The translations under genes were made by a program, and so were the position numbers. From Phialocephala subalpina (taxonomy: Eukaryota > Ascomycota > Leotiomycetes > Helotiales > Mollisiaceae): DNA of 64,000 nucleotides. The stretch spans positions 295,507-359,506 of the forward strand of contig FJOG01000004.1 of assembly GCA_900073065.1 (NCBI GenBank), written 5' to 3'. The notes below the pieces were generated by a model. That model had not been told where the DNA came from and did not search any database. It saw only the letters and a program-made list of their open reading frames with translations. Below are positions 33,910 through 44,440 of this stretch, piece by piece (positions within the stretch are counted from its first letter, which is position 1; the number at the start of each line of letters is the position of its first letter).

Positions 33910-35214
33910 ATGGACTCCCAAAAACCACAAAACATTGCCATCATTGGTGCAGGCCTGGCAGTAAGTCGCTGTACTCTTCAGGTAGCGAGAAGTCATTCGT
34001 ACTAACATCCTCAGGGTATGAGCCTCGCATTGGCCTTGCACAAACAGGCAATCAACTGCACCATCTATGAACTCCGAGAGCCAACTGCCCACACCGATGG
34101 AGCGTTGATGCTTTGTCCAAATGCACTCTCTGTTCTAGAACCCCTCGGAATCTACGAACGAATCAAGAACCAAGGATACGAGTTCGAGAAGCTCGAGTAC
34201 AAGGACGAAAACAACAACATCACCGACGAGTACTATCTCGGTGGTGAGAAGCTCTTCGGTTACAAAGCACTTCGAGTCTATCGCGACATTCTCCTTCGTG
34301 TGATCCGAGCTTTGGTCACCGAAAACGGGATCAATATCCAGTATGACCGCAAGTTCTCCAAAATCGTCAAGGAGGATGAGAATGGAGTGGTCTTTAAGTT
34401 CGAAAATGGCTCAACCGAATCAGCAACTTTGCTCATTGGAGCAGATGGCATCCACTCCAAAGTCCGCCAGTACATTCATCCTGGAGTTCATCCAATCTAC
34501 AGCGGCATCATGGCTATCACATCCGCTGTTCATATCTCCAACCTTCGCTTCCCTCAGCCAAACTACTGTCTGACGAGCTCAATTCATGCCAAACCCGGCG
34601 CATTTGTCTTCGCGCCTCAGAATCCATCAGGAACAGAGCTCCTGATCGGAACGCAGCGAAAGCATCCCGAGCAAGACCAAGAAGGATGGCGTCAACTCCG
34701 CGAAGATCGAGAGGGATTGAAGAGCATGTTCCAAGCTAACATGAACGAATGGCCCGATCTCGTACAATCAGCAATGGAGAACATGATCCCTGACAGACTC
34801 TCGATCTGGCCATACTACGTCGTTCCTAAGGTCGACACCTGGACTTCTCCCGCCAAGAGCGTCGTTATCCTCGGTGATGCTGCCCATGCAATTCCTCCCA
34901 CAGCTGGACAGGGAGCGAGTCAAGCATTCGAAGACGTGTATGCACTTTCATTACTCTTGTCCAAGCTATCTAACAAGGTGAAGTTGGATGATGCTTTGGA
35001 TTTCTGGCAGCAGTATAGGATGGCGAGGGTTGCTGAAGTGTTGGCCCTTACGAATGCTTTGAATGTTAAGAGGTTGCCGGCGGAAGAGAAGGCTAAGGTT
35101 TCGAATGAGATTATATTTAACGATAATGGTGATGGATCGCAGCAGATGTGGTTGTTCAAGCCGAAGATTGAGGAGAAGATTTTGAAGTGGGTGGACGAGC
35201 AGGAGAAGAGGTAA
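33910..35214 (+). CDS. FAD-dependent aromatic monooxygenase (salicylate hydroxylase-like)
   Basis: Two exons (33910-33960 and 34015-35214) give ~416 residues. The intron interrupts the dinucleotide-binding motif, restored as IAIIGAGLAGMSLAL (GxGxxG at residues 13-18). Further landmarks are LLIGADGIHSKVR (the DG motif) and VILGDAAHAIPPTAGQGASQAFED (the GD motif that contacts FAD). These define group A flavin monooxygenases, which hydroxylate aromatic or polyketide substrates with NAD(P)H and oxygen. No C-terminal membrane helix is present, so a soluble enzyme is expected. The substrate is unknown. Paired CGG palindromes in the promoter suggest control by a Zn2Cys6 regulator (inference). Confidence 0.92.
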
Positions 35215-36112
35215 TCTTCGGTCTGGGCGACAGGAAGCTTCCCGGTTCAGTTTTATGTCTCTCTTCTGGATCAACTGCACTTTCCCGTCAGTTTCTATTT
35301 TGCGGTCGAACATTTCTGGAGGGATTACTATGCTTAATGCTTTGTGCGGTGTCGAACTGTCATGGCCTGTCCTTTACGTGAAGATTGCCATTTTTCTCGG
35401 TGATTTCGAAACACAAGAGGAGGATCACGGCACGCGAGCACTCATTCTCTATTTCAAATACTTTTTGAATACACTCGTTGTCCTTTCAATTCATCAAACC
35501 GATATGCCATCCATCTCACAATTCCAAATTCATGAGCCTTCTTTTCACGTTGTTCGTTTTCGCTGTTCAGTAATCATCCACCAACACTCGCTTCCCGTCC
35601 CTCCCACGCCTCGGCACTGCTTATTCACCCGCATCAAGTACGATGCGGAGTAATCCCCATCACTTCATATCCCTATTCCTTCCCGAACGTCAAGGCTAAG
35701 TTTTTTGTGACGCAAGTGCGGGCAGGGATATAGGCCCGTGGAAACGGACGAGATGCAGGTCCCAGCCTCAAAGTCGTCCTGGGTTCGCTGTAGCCAATGC
35801 AACTGGCTTGAATCTCAGCACGAGGTAATGCGGATTCTTTGTCAGGATGCATTCATATCGGTCTCGGGGTTCTATTTCAACCTCCTTCGTGGATTACTGA
35901 AAGTGTTCGTTGGGATCCGCCGCCTTGCATGCCCGATGATGATAATTCGTTCTTGTGGCCGTGGCTTTACTCAAATGCTTATGTCAAGACTGAATGACGA
36001 TGCTCTAGGTCTTCAGCATATATATGCAAGTGCATGTTCTATGATCTGCCTTGAGTATTACAGTATTCTCAAGCTTCAATTGTCCTCTCGTCTTTCTTCA
36101 TTCAAACTCAAA
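35215..36112. other. Intergenic between monooxygenase and alpha/beta hydrolase
   Basis: About 900 bases without a supported gene. A TATATAT run near 36018, ~95 bases before the hydrolase ATG, is a possible TATA box. The long frame upstream of that ATG is read-through and not coding. Confidence 0.45.
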
Positions 36113-37534
36113 ATGCTCGCCCTTCTTCCCCTCATACCCCTCTTCCTAACACCCCTCGCCACCGCAACTCCAACCGCCTCTCACAACACCAGTCCCAAAA
36201 CATGCAAAGAATATACCATTCCACTCACCATCACGGCTGGGACCTACATATGGGGTCTCCCGAATCTAACAACCAACTACGACGCCACAGCCTTCACCAA
36301 CAACCTCTCCCGCTGGGACGCAAACGAAACATTTCATCCGATCTCTGGTTTCGAAAACGCTACTCTCAATGTTGAGATATCAGGGTCATTTTGCGCGCCT
36401 ACGAGTGGAGAAGCAAGTACGGTGCTGATTGCTACGCATGGAGTGGGTTTTGATCGAACGTGAGTTTACTGTTCAGCGGTTGAGTAAATGCTAATGGGAG
36501 ATAGGTATTGGGATCCCTCGATTCAACCGGAAAAATATAGTTTTGTCGACTATGCAATCGCGAAGGGATACTCGGTATTCTACTACGACCGTCTGGGAGT
36601 TGCAGGCTCTTCTGAGTAAGTTTCTCCCCTCGCTCTTTCAACTCTGCCCCGCAAGCGCGCGCTAACATCCCACCACAGAATATCAGGCTACCAAACCCAA
36701 GTCTCCCTCCAAGTTGCCATCCTCTCCCAGCTCATCACCCTCACCCGCTCCGGCCACTTCACTCCCTCTCCTCCCGCGAAAGTGATCCTCCTAGGTCACA
36801 GCTTCGGCAGCGTTGTCTCCAATGCTCTTCTCGCTACCAACCCTGCACTCGTCGACGGCGCGATCTTGACTGGTATCGGATACCACGTTCCTGATACTGC
36901 AGTGAGTTTTGAAGCGTGGCAGGTGAGAGTGGCGGGATTGGTTAGTCCGGGACGCTGGAGACAGTTGGACGGAGGATGGGTTACTTGGGTTGATATTTGG
37001 GCGAATGTCAATACGTGAGTCTGTGCCAGTGTGAATCATTGAAGGGAGATGTGCTTATCAATAGAATTCTAGATTCTTCAAAGCACCATTCTATGATCAG
37101 AAGGTCGTTGAGTATGCAGAAGCTCGCAAACAGCCATTTTCGTTGATGGAAATCATCACTCTCGCGATCACGGATTTGCATTCTCCTAATTTTACGGGGC
37201 CTGTGTTGGTAAGTCGCTTCGCTCTATTTATACCCCGCCTTACGCAATAAAATACTGACTTATGACATATGATAGGTCATGAGCGGAGAATTCGACCTAA
37301 TTTTCTGCACCGGAAACTGCAAGCCGATTCTTGAGCCGTATGCGAAGCCATACTTCCCTGCGAGTAAGGACTTGGAAGTTTATGTTCAGCCTGGGTCTGG
37401 ACATGGGATTAATCTCTCGGTGAGTGACCGATCTGCTGTGGGACGATGAGGATATGTGCTAATGTATAGGGTAGCTGAACGCGACGGGGTCTTTTGGGGT
37501 GATTACGAACTTCTTGGCAAAGAATGGATTTTGA
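36113..37534 (+). CDS. Secreted alpha/beta hydrolase (6 exons)
   Basis: Exons 36113-36459, 36505-36615, 36679-37014, 37073-37208, 37276-37419 and 37475-37534 join in phase to ~377 residues. The start MLALLPLIPLFLTPLATA is a clear signal peptide. The fold is shown by the strand VLIATHGVGFDR, then FYYDRLGVAGSSE, the nucleophile elbow GHSFGS (Ser), the acid in MSGEFDLIF (Asp) and the late His in GSGHGINL, so the catalytic triad is complete. Substrate unknown; an extracellular esterase or lipase-like role is likely. Cysteines in ICPT-like and FCTGNC segments may form disulphides. All introns are 45-70 bases with standard sites. Confidence 0.88.
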
Positions 37535-38414
37535 AAAACAGAGGCACGAGACCTTGCAAGGAGAAGCGAAAGGTGGCAGATATTAATAGAGTCCTGGATG
37601 TGAATGTTGATTCGGCACATAAAGCAATGATTATTGTTGATGTTGTTGAGGGCATCGAGTGAAGCTGTAGATGAAGGAAGAGCAGCCACAAAGAAAGAAG
37701 TCTTCAGGCGCAAAAAGTGAGCTCGATAGGGTGCAGTCAGCATTTTGGGAAGGTGCGAATGCAAGTGCTTTCAACAATCGGTGCTTCTCTTCCCCTTCAA
37801 TCATCGAATTTGTGTCCTCGACTTGGTGTTTTTTCGCCCTCTGATAGTCGTTCCAGTCAGCGTGTCATGTTCGTATGATCAATAACCATCTTTCCATTAT
37901 CAAGCATGATACTGCTGCTTTGGCCTTCGTACTTGGTAAGATTGGTGGATAGGCTACCGGTCTTGATTCTTCTCATGCTGAGATCACATGGTCCAATATG
38001 CTTGGCTAGGTATCTGGCAACAAGGGGTTTGATGTGGTGCTATACATGCACCGATTGTGCACAAAGACAGATCTCGTTTGATTTCCTTCTCATTTCTCTT
38101 TGTAAGATCTTACATAAATTTTTGGGAATACCCTTTACATTCAACATGCCTATCACATCATGTTCTGTTCTTCGCCCATCCATTTGCTCAGTGTTACTTG
38201 AACTTTGCCACAGGCTTGTTGGGATAAGCTGCCATATTCTGTAACGCGGTATGACATAGACCAATGATCGTACTTGCTAGGAGACTGTGAAATTTAGATC
38301 CCCAGGCGAGGCCAGGAAGTGGAGAATGCTGCATTTGCTTATGATCGTCCCTGTCGCACATGTCCTCGATCGTTCGAGGGTCCTTTCAGTGTATTTTTTC
38401 ATCACCCGAAGACA
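37535..38414. other. Intergenic, no feature recognised
   Basis: 3' flank of the hydrolase. Short frames on both strands are not supported. Confidence 0.4.
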
Positions 38415-38876
38415 TTAAATAGTCACAGATGACTTTTGAACAATAGTCCGTTCATTTGTACCAACAACGTAGCTGACGAGTGCGCCCGAGATAGAACATT
38501 TGACCTCATTTGCTCGTGGAAGATTTTGATCGCCCTCTTGATGAAGCGGTTCATGCTCCGTCTCATCGATAATAGTGCCGACACTTGGTATTTTTATTCT
38601 CATCAAGTTGTCATCTCGCCGCATCAAGACTGCGAACTTGTACGCTGTTTCACACAGCTTCACTAATCTTGGGACAGCACCTCCTTGTTCCTTGGCCATC
38701 CCGCGATCAACTGGAGTTATATCCAAGATGCGCTTGAGCTCCAGGGCCGTTCCATTGGCCCGGGGTGATGGTGCAACAGAGACTTGACTGGCTGTTTTTT
38801 CCGCATGTTGGTTAACAATGTACCTTCCGTATTGCATTGTTACCATGCGCCAGTGGTCGCTACGCAGACCTCCCAC
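38415..38876 (-). pseudogene. Possible 3' fragment of a fungal hypothetical gene
   Basis: A 153-residue frame with no ATG at its upstream end. It contains DHWRMVTMQ and RLVKLCETAYKFAVLMRR, which resemble the C-terminal part of conserved fungal proteins of unknown function (recognised only by style). Its upstream end lies ~25 bases from the 59-bp minisatellite, so the 5' part may have been lost when the repeat island formed. Coding status is uncertain. Confidence 0.35.
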
Positions 38877-38902
38877 TTCAAGAAGTCAGCGATTCATCCG
38901 TG

Positions 38903-39041
38903 GTGGCCTTAGTGCCTTAGGCAACAGCATTTTGGTGCTCTAATTGGTGCTCCAGCGTTTAGTGGCTTTAATGCCTCAGGCAATAGCATTCTGGTGCTCC
39001 AGTTGGTGCTCCAACGTCTAGTAGCCTTAGTGCCTCAGGCA
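38903..39041 (+). repeat. 59-bp minisatellite, block 1 (2.4 units)
   Basis: Unit of 59 bases beginning GTGGCCTTAGTGCCT and containing AGGCAATAGCATT and TGGTGCTCCAG twice. Two full units (38903-38961 and 38962-39020) and a partial third unit lead into module A. Related blocks occur inverted at 40681-40848 and direct at 41769-41880 and 42045-42100. Confidence 0.85.
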
Positions 39042-39395
39042 TAAACGTACTTAGGAGGTTTTGCGATCGCGATTTTGCAGTGCGCGATTATTTATTAATT
39101 AATAACGCAATAACGGATTAATAGTTTAGCTTGAAACTTGGAATATAAGTATATTTAATTGAGTTTCAACTTATATATAAGTCTTATTTAGTTTATATTA
39201 AAGGTTATATTAATTCTTAGAATATAAATAAAAAAGGAGATTTTGGTGTTCCTCGGCGATTATTCCTTTCGATATCACGTGAGGGGGAAAATCCTTAATA
39301 GACTAATCAAAGTACCGTATTTGGCACCCCTATCAAAGTTTAAGAAAATCGCTCATTCCCTCTTTAACCCCACTTTTCACGTGACTTCCGACCCC
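39042..39395 (+). repeat. Dispersed module, copy A
   Basis: Begins CGTACTTAGGAGGTTTTGCG with the palindrome GCGATCGC. It includes TTATTAATTAATAACGCAA, an AT-rich centre, then GATTTTGGTGTTC, ACCGTATTTGGCACCCCTATC and CCCCACTTTTCACGTG. The same order is found in copy B (42107-42482). The two copies differ mainly by transitions, as expected after RIP. It carries no coding frame of its own. Confidence 0.8.
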
Positions 39396-39634
39396 TCCCC
39401 CAAAAAGTTTATATTAGTCCTTATACCGGACAGGCAATAATAAGTATACGAATATATATACGAATATAAATAGAAACTAATTATAAAATAATATAATTAA
39501 TTAAGTTTATAAATTAATAAAGGTTATAATAGTAATTGGTATTAATAATAATCCTTGTATTTCTTCTGATTATAATATCGGTAAAAATCTCGATAATTTA
39601 TTTTGTGCGAATATCTTCAATATCCCTAGTTCTC

Positions 39635-40134
39635 CTAATCAGCAATAATAAGAAGATCTGAAATTGATCCTTTTGCTACCTCGATATCAACCCCTTTCGT
39701 GATATGTATTATTGTTTTTGGCTTCAATTCTTTCCCATCCAACATTAGATCGAGCCCCCAGACTTGTATTGGAACTATATCTACGTTACGGATACGCGTG
39801 GTATTCGGTCCATGGATTCTCAGTACATTGTATCTTTTGGGTCCCTTATCTCTAGTCAGCTTGATTATATAACCAGTCAATTGAGGCTAAGTACCTTGAA
39901 ACCTAGCGCGTCCAAAAGTGGTTTTGCCGCAGCAAGCATATTTTCTGCACAATTTTCCGTCTTCTCCGTCTTCCCGGGTTCAAATTTGGCTCTTTGAAGC
40001 CATTTCCCTAGCTCCTGCAAAGTCTTATCGATTTCTTTTATGTCCTCCAAGCTTTTCTGCGAAGGTTGAAACTCGTTCGAATCCGTCATAGGAACGACTA
40101 TTTGTTGGGTTTCCTGAGGAGATGGGTCGGACAA
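39635..40134 (-). pseudogene. Eroded coding remnant inside repeat island
   Basis: Two minus-strand frames look protein-like but do not join cleanly. One contains KSLEDIKEIDKTLQELGKWL and AENMLAAAKPLLDALGF (40134-39877). The other, in a shifted frame, contains GPKRYNVLRIHGPNTTRI and PIQVWGLDLMLDG (39880-39635). A GT...AG pair between them leads to an immediate stop, so they are best seen as a decayed gene, possibly once cargo of the repeat island. Further upstream (to ~40330) there is a good GTAAGT donor and more coding-like sequence. Family not recognised. Confidence 0.3.
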
Positions 40135-40680
40135 TCGGAGGAGGAATAAGGATCGAAAGAGGTGGTATTGTCATCCAACTGACTAGTAGTCCTGCGGCAG
40201 GGCAGTCACAACCTATACAATTGCGTCAGATGGTCTTCTGTACTGCAAAGATGTTGCGGTGGCTTTGACTTACCGTAGTTCCATCTATGATAAGAGATCA
40301 AGCTTGGAAGAGCTAAACGAGCTTAGGCCTCGATAAGCGCCGATTTTAGCAAGCTTTCACTGCCCTATTCCTCAGGCACTAAGCAGCGAAACAACGGAGA
40401 GCTTAATTTCACGTGATCGTTGCGGAGCGGGAACAAGTTACCCCACTAGATCCCGCTGGGAATTTTGCCTGAGTACTAAGTAAAGTGACAAGCATGAAAA
40501 CCAAGTAGGAAAGACAGAAAGCACTTGTCAAGGCCATTTGCCGGGGGAAAGTAACGTTGTGCAAAGCTATTATACACCGATCGTACGATAAGATACTCTT
40601 AAGGAGACCCAGGGAAATCCCAATGGGGGCGGCACTAAAGTACCCGAGATCTAGATTCCGTGGAGCAGGTGGATTTGCTT

Positions 40681-40930
40681 AAGGCACTAAGGCCACTAGA
40701 CGCTGGAATACTAGACGTTGGAGCACCAGACGCTGGAGCACCAAAATGCTATTGCCTGAGGCACTAAGGCCTCCAGACGCTGGAACACCAAAATACTATT
40801 ACCTGAGGCACTAAGGCCACCAGACGCTAGAGCACCAAAACCTACTTTATAACTTTATAGCCCTATAGCTGCGCAACTTTTAAGGGGGGTCCCAGGGGGT
40901 ATCCCCTTGGAGTATTTTAAGGGAGTAATC
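40681..40930 (-). repeat. Inverted-repeat arm with minisatellite block 2
   Basis: Read on the minus strand, this segment matches 41890-42110 on the plus strand in the same order: TACTCCA, a CCAAGGGGATACCCCCTGG hairpin, GGGACCCCCCTTAA, a GCGCAGC box, TTATAAAG, then minisatellite units (TGGTGCTC, CCTTAGTGCCTCAGGC). It forms the left arm of a large imperfect inverted repeat around an AT-rich core. Confidence 0.7.
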
Positions 40931-40959
40931 GTCGCACCGGAAGAACTTTATTCTATCGC

Positions 40960-41540
40960 GAGTTGCTATTCTCCTTAAAACTTATTATTTTTATACTTTT
41001 TAATAATTTTAAATTAAAAACTTTTGATTTGAAACTTAAACTAGGGATATATTATAAGTAGAGAAGTTTATAGCCCCCGGTAGGGGCGCCTTGGCGAGGC
41101 TTGGCGAGGTTTACGAAGTAGAATATATATTGAGTAAAAGAAGAAAAGAAATTATTTATTAGTTTGTTTATCGAATTAATTAAAGCAAATAAACTTTTTA
41201 TAATTATATATTAAATCTAATAAAATTATTAAATAAGGAATTAAATTCAAAAGAATTATTAGAAATTATATAAAAAAATATTTTATAAATAAAAAATATT
41301 TTTAATAATATTATTAATAAATATATTCCAAAAAAATATAAAAATTAATAAATTAATTTTCATATTATAAATTATTAAATTTAAAATAAAATAAATAAAA
41401 TATTGGTTTAATTTTATTAAATAATATATATTAAAATTATTATTATTAAAAATATTTTAAGAAATATAAAAATTAATATTTATTATTATATTAATATTTA
41501 TTATTATATTATTAATAAATAAATTTATTCGAAATTAAAT
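40960..41540. repeat. AT-rich core with embedded GC islands
   Basis: Mostly A/T with a GC island at about 41068-41110 (GCCCCCGGTAGGGGCGCC, then TTGGCGAGG twice). Together with the hairpin-rich segment to its right (41545-41770), it forms the interior of the inverted repeat. No coding frame. Confidence 0.65.
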
Positions 41541-41544
41541 AAAC

Positions 41545-41770
41545 GTGCTTCTCTCGTTCCGAAAGAAAAGGGCCCGTCCGCCTATTGGCTCAACAAGCGA
41601 GCCAGTAGACGGCCCCCTTTCTTCCTTTACTCGACGCGCATGTTGCTCCGCAGGCCTCGCAGGGGCGCCCCTGCGGGGGGCTACAAAGTCTTCGACTTTA
41701 CTATAGTAAGAAGAGACCCCTTAAAAGTAGGGCCCTTAAGAGTTGCGTAGCTGCGTAGCTACGTAATAAG
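41545..41770. repeat. GC-rich hairpin cluster
   Basis: Contains an imperfect hairpin around GGGCCCGTCCGCC...GACGGCCCCC (41570-41612), the perfect 16-base palindrome GCAGGGGCGCCCCTGC (~41659-41674), AAAGTCTTCGACTTT (~41686-41700) and CGTAGCTACG (~41755-41764). It is a dense set of stem-loops between AT-rich tracts. Confidence 0.65.
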
Positions 41771-41880
41771 ATTTTGGTGTTCCCAGCTTTTAGTGGTGGC
41801 CTTAGTGCCTTAAGCAATAGCACTCCAGTGCTCCAGTTAGTGCTCCAGCGTCTAGTGGCCTTAGTGCCTTAGGCAGAAAC
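41769..41880 (+). repeat. Minisatellite block 3
   Basis: Two units in the same orientation as block 1 (GGTGGCCTTAGTGCC, CAATAGCA, GTGCTCCAG), preceded by GATTTTGGTGTTCC, a phrase also found inside modules A and B. Confidence 0.75.
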
Positions 41881-41889
41881 GAACTCCAA

Positions 41890-42106
41890 AGCTTCCAAAG
41901 CCTCAAAATACTCCAGGGGGACACCCCCTGGGACCCCCGGCTTATATCTGCTTATTGTAACCCACCTAAATAACCTTATTTACCAGGGGGAGACCCCCTG
42001 GGACCCCCCTTAAGAGCTGCGCAGCCGTAGAGTTATAAAGAGAGTAGGATTTTAGTGTTCCAACTGCTCTAGCGTTTAGTGGCCTTAATGCCTTAGGCAG
42101 AGGCGT
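41890..42106 (+). repeat. Right inverted-repeat arm with two short-loop hairpins and minisatellite block 4
   Basis: Contains two near-identical hairpins, CCAGGGGGACACCCCCTGG (~41920) and CCAGGGGGAGACCCCCTGG (~41983), each with 8-base stems and a 3-base loop. The segment GGGACCCCCCTTAAGAGC and a GCGCAGC box follow, then one minisatellite unit running into module B. It is the counterpart of 40681-40930. Confidence 0.7.
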
Positions 42107-42482
42107 ACTTAGGAGGTTTTGCGATCGCGATTTTGCAGCGCGCGACTACTTATTAATTAATAACGCAACAACAAATTAATAGATTTACTTGAAACTTGAA
42201 ATATAAACGTATCTAATTGAGTTTCAACTTATTTATAAGTCTTAAGTAGTTTATATAAAGGGTTATATTAATATTCAAAGTATAAATAAATTGAGATTTT
42301 GGTGTTCTTAATCGGAGGCTACCGAGAATCACGTGCCGCGACATTTCTTAATAGACCAATCAAAAAGCCATATTTGGCATTTAATAGACCAATCAAAGAA
42401 CCGTATTTGGCACCCCTATCAAAGTTTGGGAAAATCGCTCATTCCCTCTTTAACCCCACTTTTCACGTGCCCCCCCTCAAAA
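42107..42482 (+). repeat. Dispersed module, copy B (cut by gap)
   Basis: Same order of motifs as copy A from CGTACTTAGGAGG to CACTTTTCACGTG. It has a ~30-base internal duplication (the AATAGACCAATCAAA...TATTTGGCA phrase occurs twice). The right end runs into the assembly gap. Confidence 0.8.
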
Positions 42483-43185
42483 NNNNNNNNNNNNNNNNNN
42501 NNNNNNNNNNNNNNNNNNNNNNNNNNNNNNNNNNNNNNNNNNNNNNNNNNNNNNNNNNNNNNNNNNNNNNNNNNNNNNNNNNNNNNNNNNNNNNNNNNNN
42601 NNNNNNNNNNNNNNNNNNNNNNNNNNNNNNNNNNNNNNNNNNNNNNNNNNNNNNNNNNNNNNNNNNNNNNNNNNNNNNNNNNNNNNNNNNNNNNNNNNNN
42701 NNNNNNNNNNNNNNNNNNNNNNNNNNNNNNNNNNNNNNNNNNNNNNNNNNNNNNNNNNNNNNNNNNNNNNNNNNNNNNNNNNNNNNNNNNNNNNNNNNNN
42801 NNNNNNNNNNNNNNNNNNNNNNNNNNNNNNNNNNNNNNNNNNNNNNNNNNNNNNNNNNNNNNNNNNNNNNNNNNNNNNNNNNNNNNNNNNNNNNNNNNNN
42901 NNNNNNNNNNNNNNNNNNNNNNNNNNNNNNNNNNNNNNNNNNNNNNNNNNNNNNNNNNNNNNNNNNNNNNNNNNNNNNNNNNNNNNNNNNNNNNNNNNNN
43001 NNNNNNNNNNNNNNNNNNNNNNNNNNNNNNNNNNNNNNNNNNNNNNNNNNNNNNNNNNNNNNNNNNNNNNNNNNNNNNNNNNNNNNNNNNNNNNNNNNNN
43101 NNNNNNNNNNNNNNNNNNNNNNNNNNNNNNNNNNNNNNNNNNNNNNNNNNNNNNNNNNNNNNNNNNNNNNNNNNNNNNNNNNNNN
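42483..43185. other. Assembly gap (703 N)
   Basis: A run of N at the right border of the repeat island, consistent with unresolved repeats. Confidence 1.
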
Positions 43186-43900
43186 TATTTAAAATTTTTT
43201 TTAATAATATTTACTAAAATAAATATTATAAATAAAAAGTAATATATTAATAATATATATAAATAAAATTTTGTTTTTATTTTAAAATCTTTTTATTTAT
43301 ATTATTAATCGTTAATTTTATTATTATTTTCAAATTCGTTTATATATATAAATTAATTTATTTTAAATTCTTATAATTTATATTATTATATTTTAATTTA
43401 TAATTTCTTCTTCGTGAATTTAATATATATTAATACAAAAAAAATTTATTTAAATTATATTAATATTATAATTTTTTATTTAATAATATTTTAATAATTT
43501 ATTTTATTCTAAATATAATAATTCTTTTAAAATCATTAAAATAATGCCTTATAAATATACTATTTATTATTCGATTTTTGTAAAAATATATTATTAATAA
43601 AACGTAATTATAATTAATTATTAATCGAAAATAAAAATAAAAATAATAAATATATTTTATTCGAAAAATAAAACTTTAATAATTAATATTATATTCGAAT
43701 TTAATCGAATAAATATAATCGGAGATTATATTATTTATATATTAATAAAAGTATTTTCTTTTATTATTTTGATTTATTTATAAAGTTAATTAATTTTATG
43801 ATTATAAAATTATATATTAAAAAATATATTATAAATTCTTATATTTTAAGGAAAATACTTAAATTATTTTGAAGTTTAACTTCGATTAAAAATCACATTT
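43186..43900. repeat. AT-rich RIP-type block
   Basis: About 0.7 kb of nearly pure A/T sequence without open frames, similar in composition to 14786-15780, ending at normal-composition DNA near 43900. Probably a heavily mutated mobile element. Confidence 0.7.
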
Positions 43901-44440
43901 CCGACTAGTTAATGCTACGGCTATAGAACTATTTTAAGATTCATATTCGCTTATATACACGTGATAAATAACTCATCCTTATTATTCTATAACGAATTCC
44001 GGAGGAAGGCACACAGGTGGCGTATATGCCACCCGACCTAACCTTCGATTCCACGCTATCATCGACTTTCACAAAACATGGTACAAGCTTGGTTCTAGAC
44101 GACACCCAGCGGGTCCTAGTTGTGATAGGCCAGCGGAAGGCATTGTTGCTAAGGCAAGCTCAGGGCGACTGCAGAATCCGAGAGTTCTATCAGTCGAAAT
44201 AGCAGGGAGCTGTTGAGACGGAAACCACGTTATATTTATTGGCTATCGATTATTATTTACAGCAGCTACTTCCCCAAGAGAATGCTTCCAGTCCAACCGT
44301 ACCTCAGTCGTTCTATTTGCTTCCAGTTTCGAATCGCAAAGTCGATATCTGAGAACGTTAAATCCAACACATTGCGAGTGCAACAAAACGGAGGATAGGA
44401 TGGCTTAGTATCAGGTGACTCAACCCAATTCATAAATCGT
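43901..44440. other. Border between AT-rich block and HET gene
   Basis: Normal composition returns here. A 61-residue plus-strand frame at 44017-44202 looks mildly coding-like but has no recognisable domain. Otherwise this is the 3' flank of the HET gene. Confidence 0.4.

Noticed and set aside
38903..42106. CRISPR-like impression from regularly recurring short repeats
   Set aside because: Units are a minisatellite without unique spacers and the DNA is clearly fungal.
39042..42482. Modules A and B as LTRs of one retrotransposon
   Set aside because: Copies lack TG...CA ends, a primer site, and any gag or polymerase frame between them; the interior has an inverted repeat instead.
42299..43217. 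Frames of 294-297 residues entering the second N run
   Set aside because: The readable part belongs to module B, a non-coding repeat; the rest is N.
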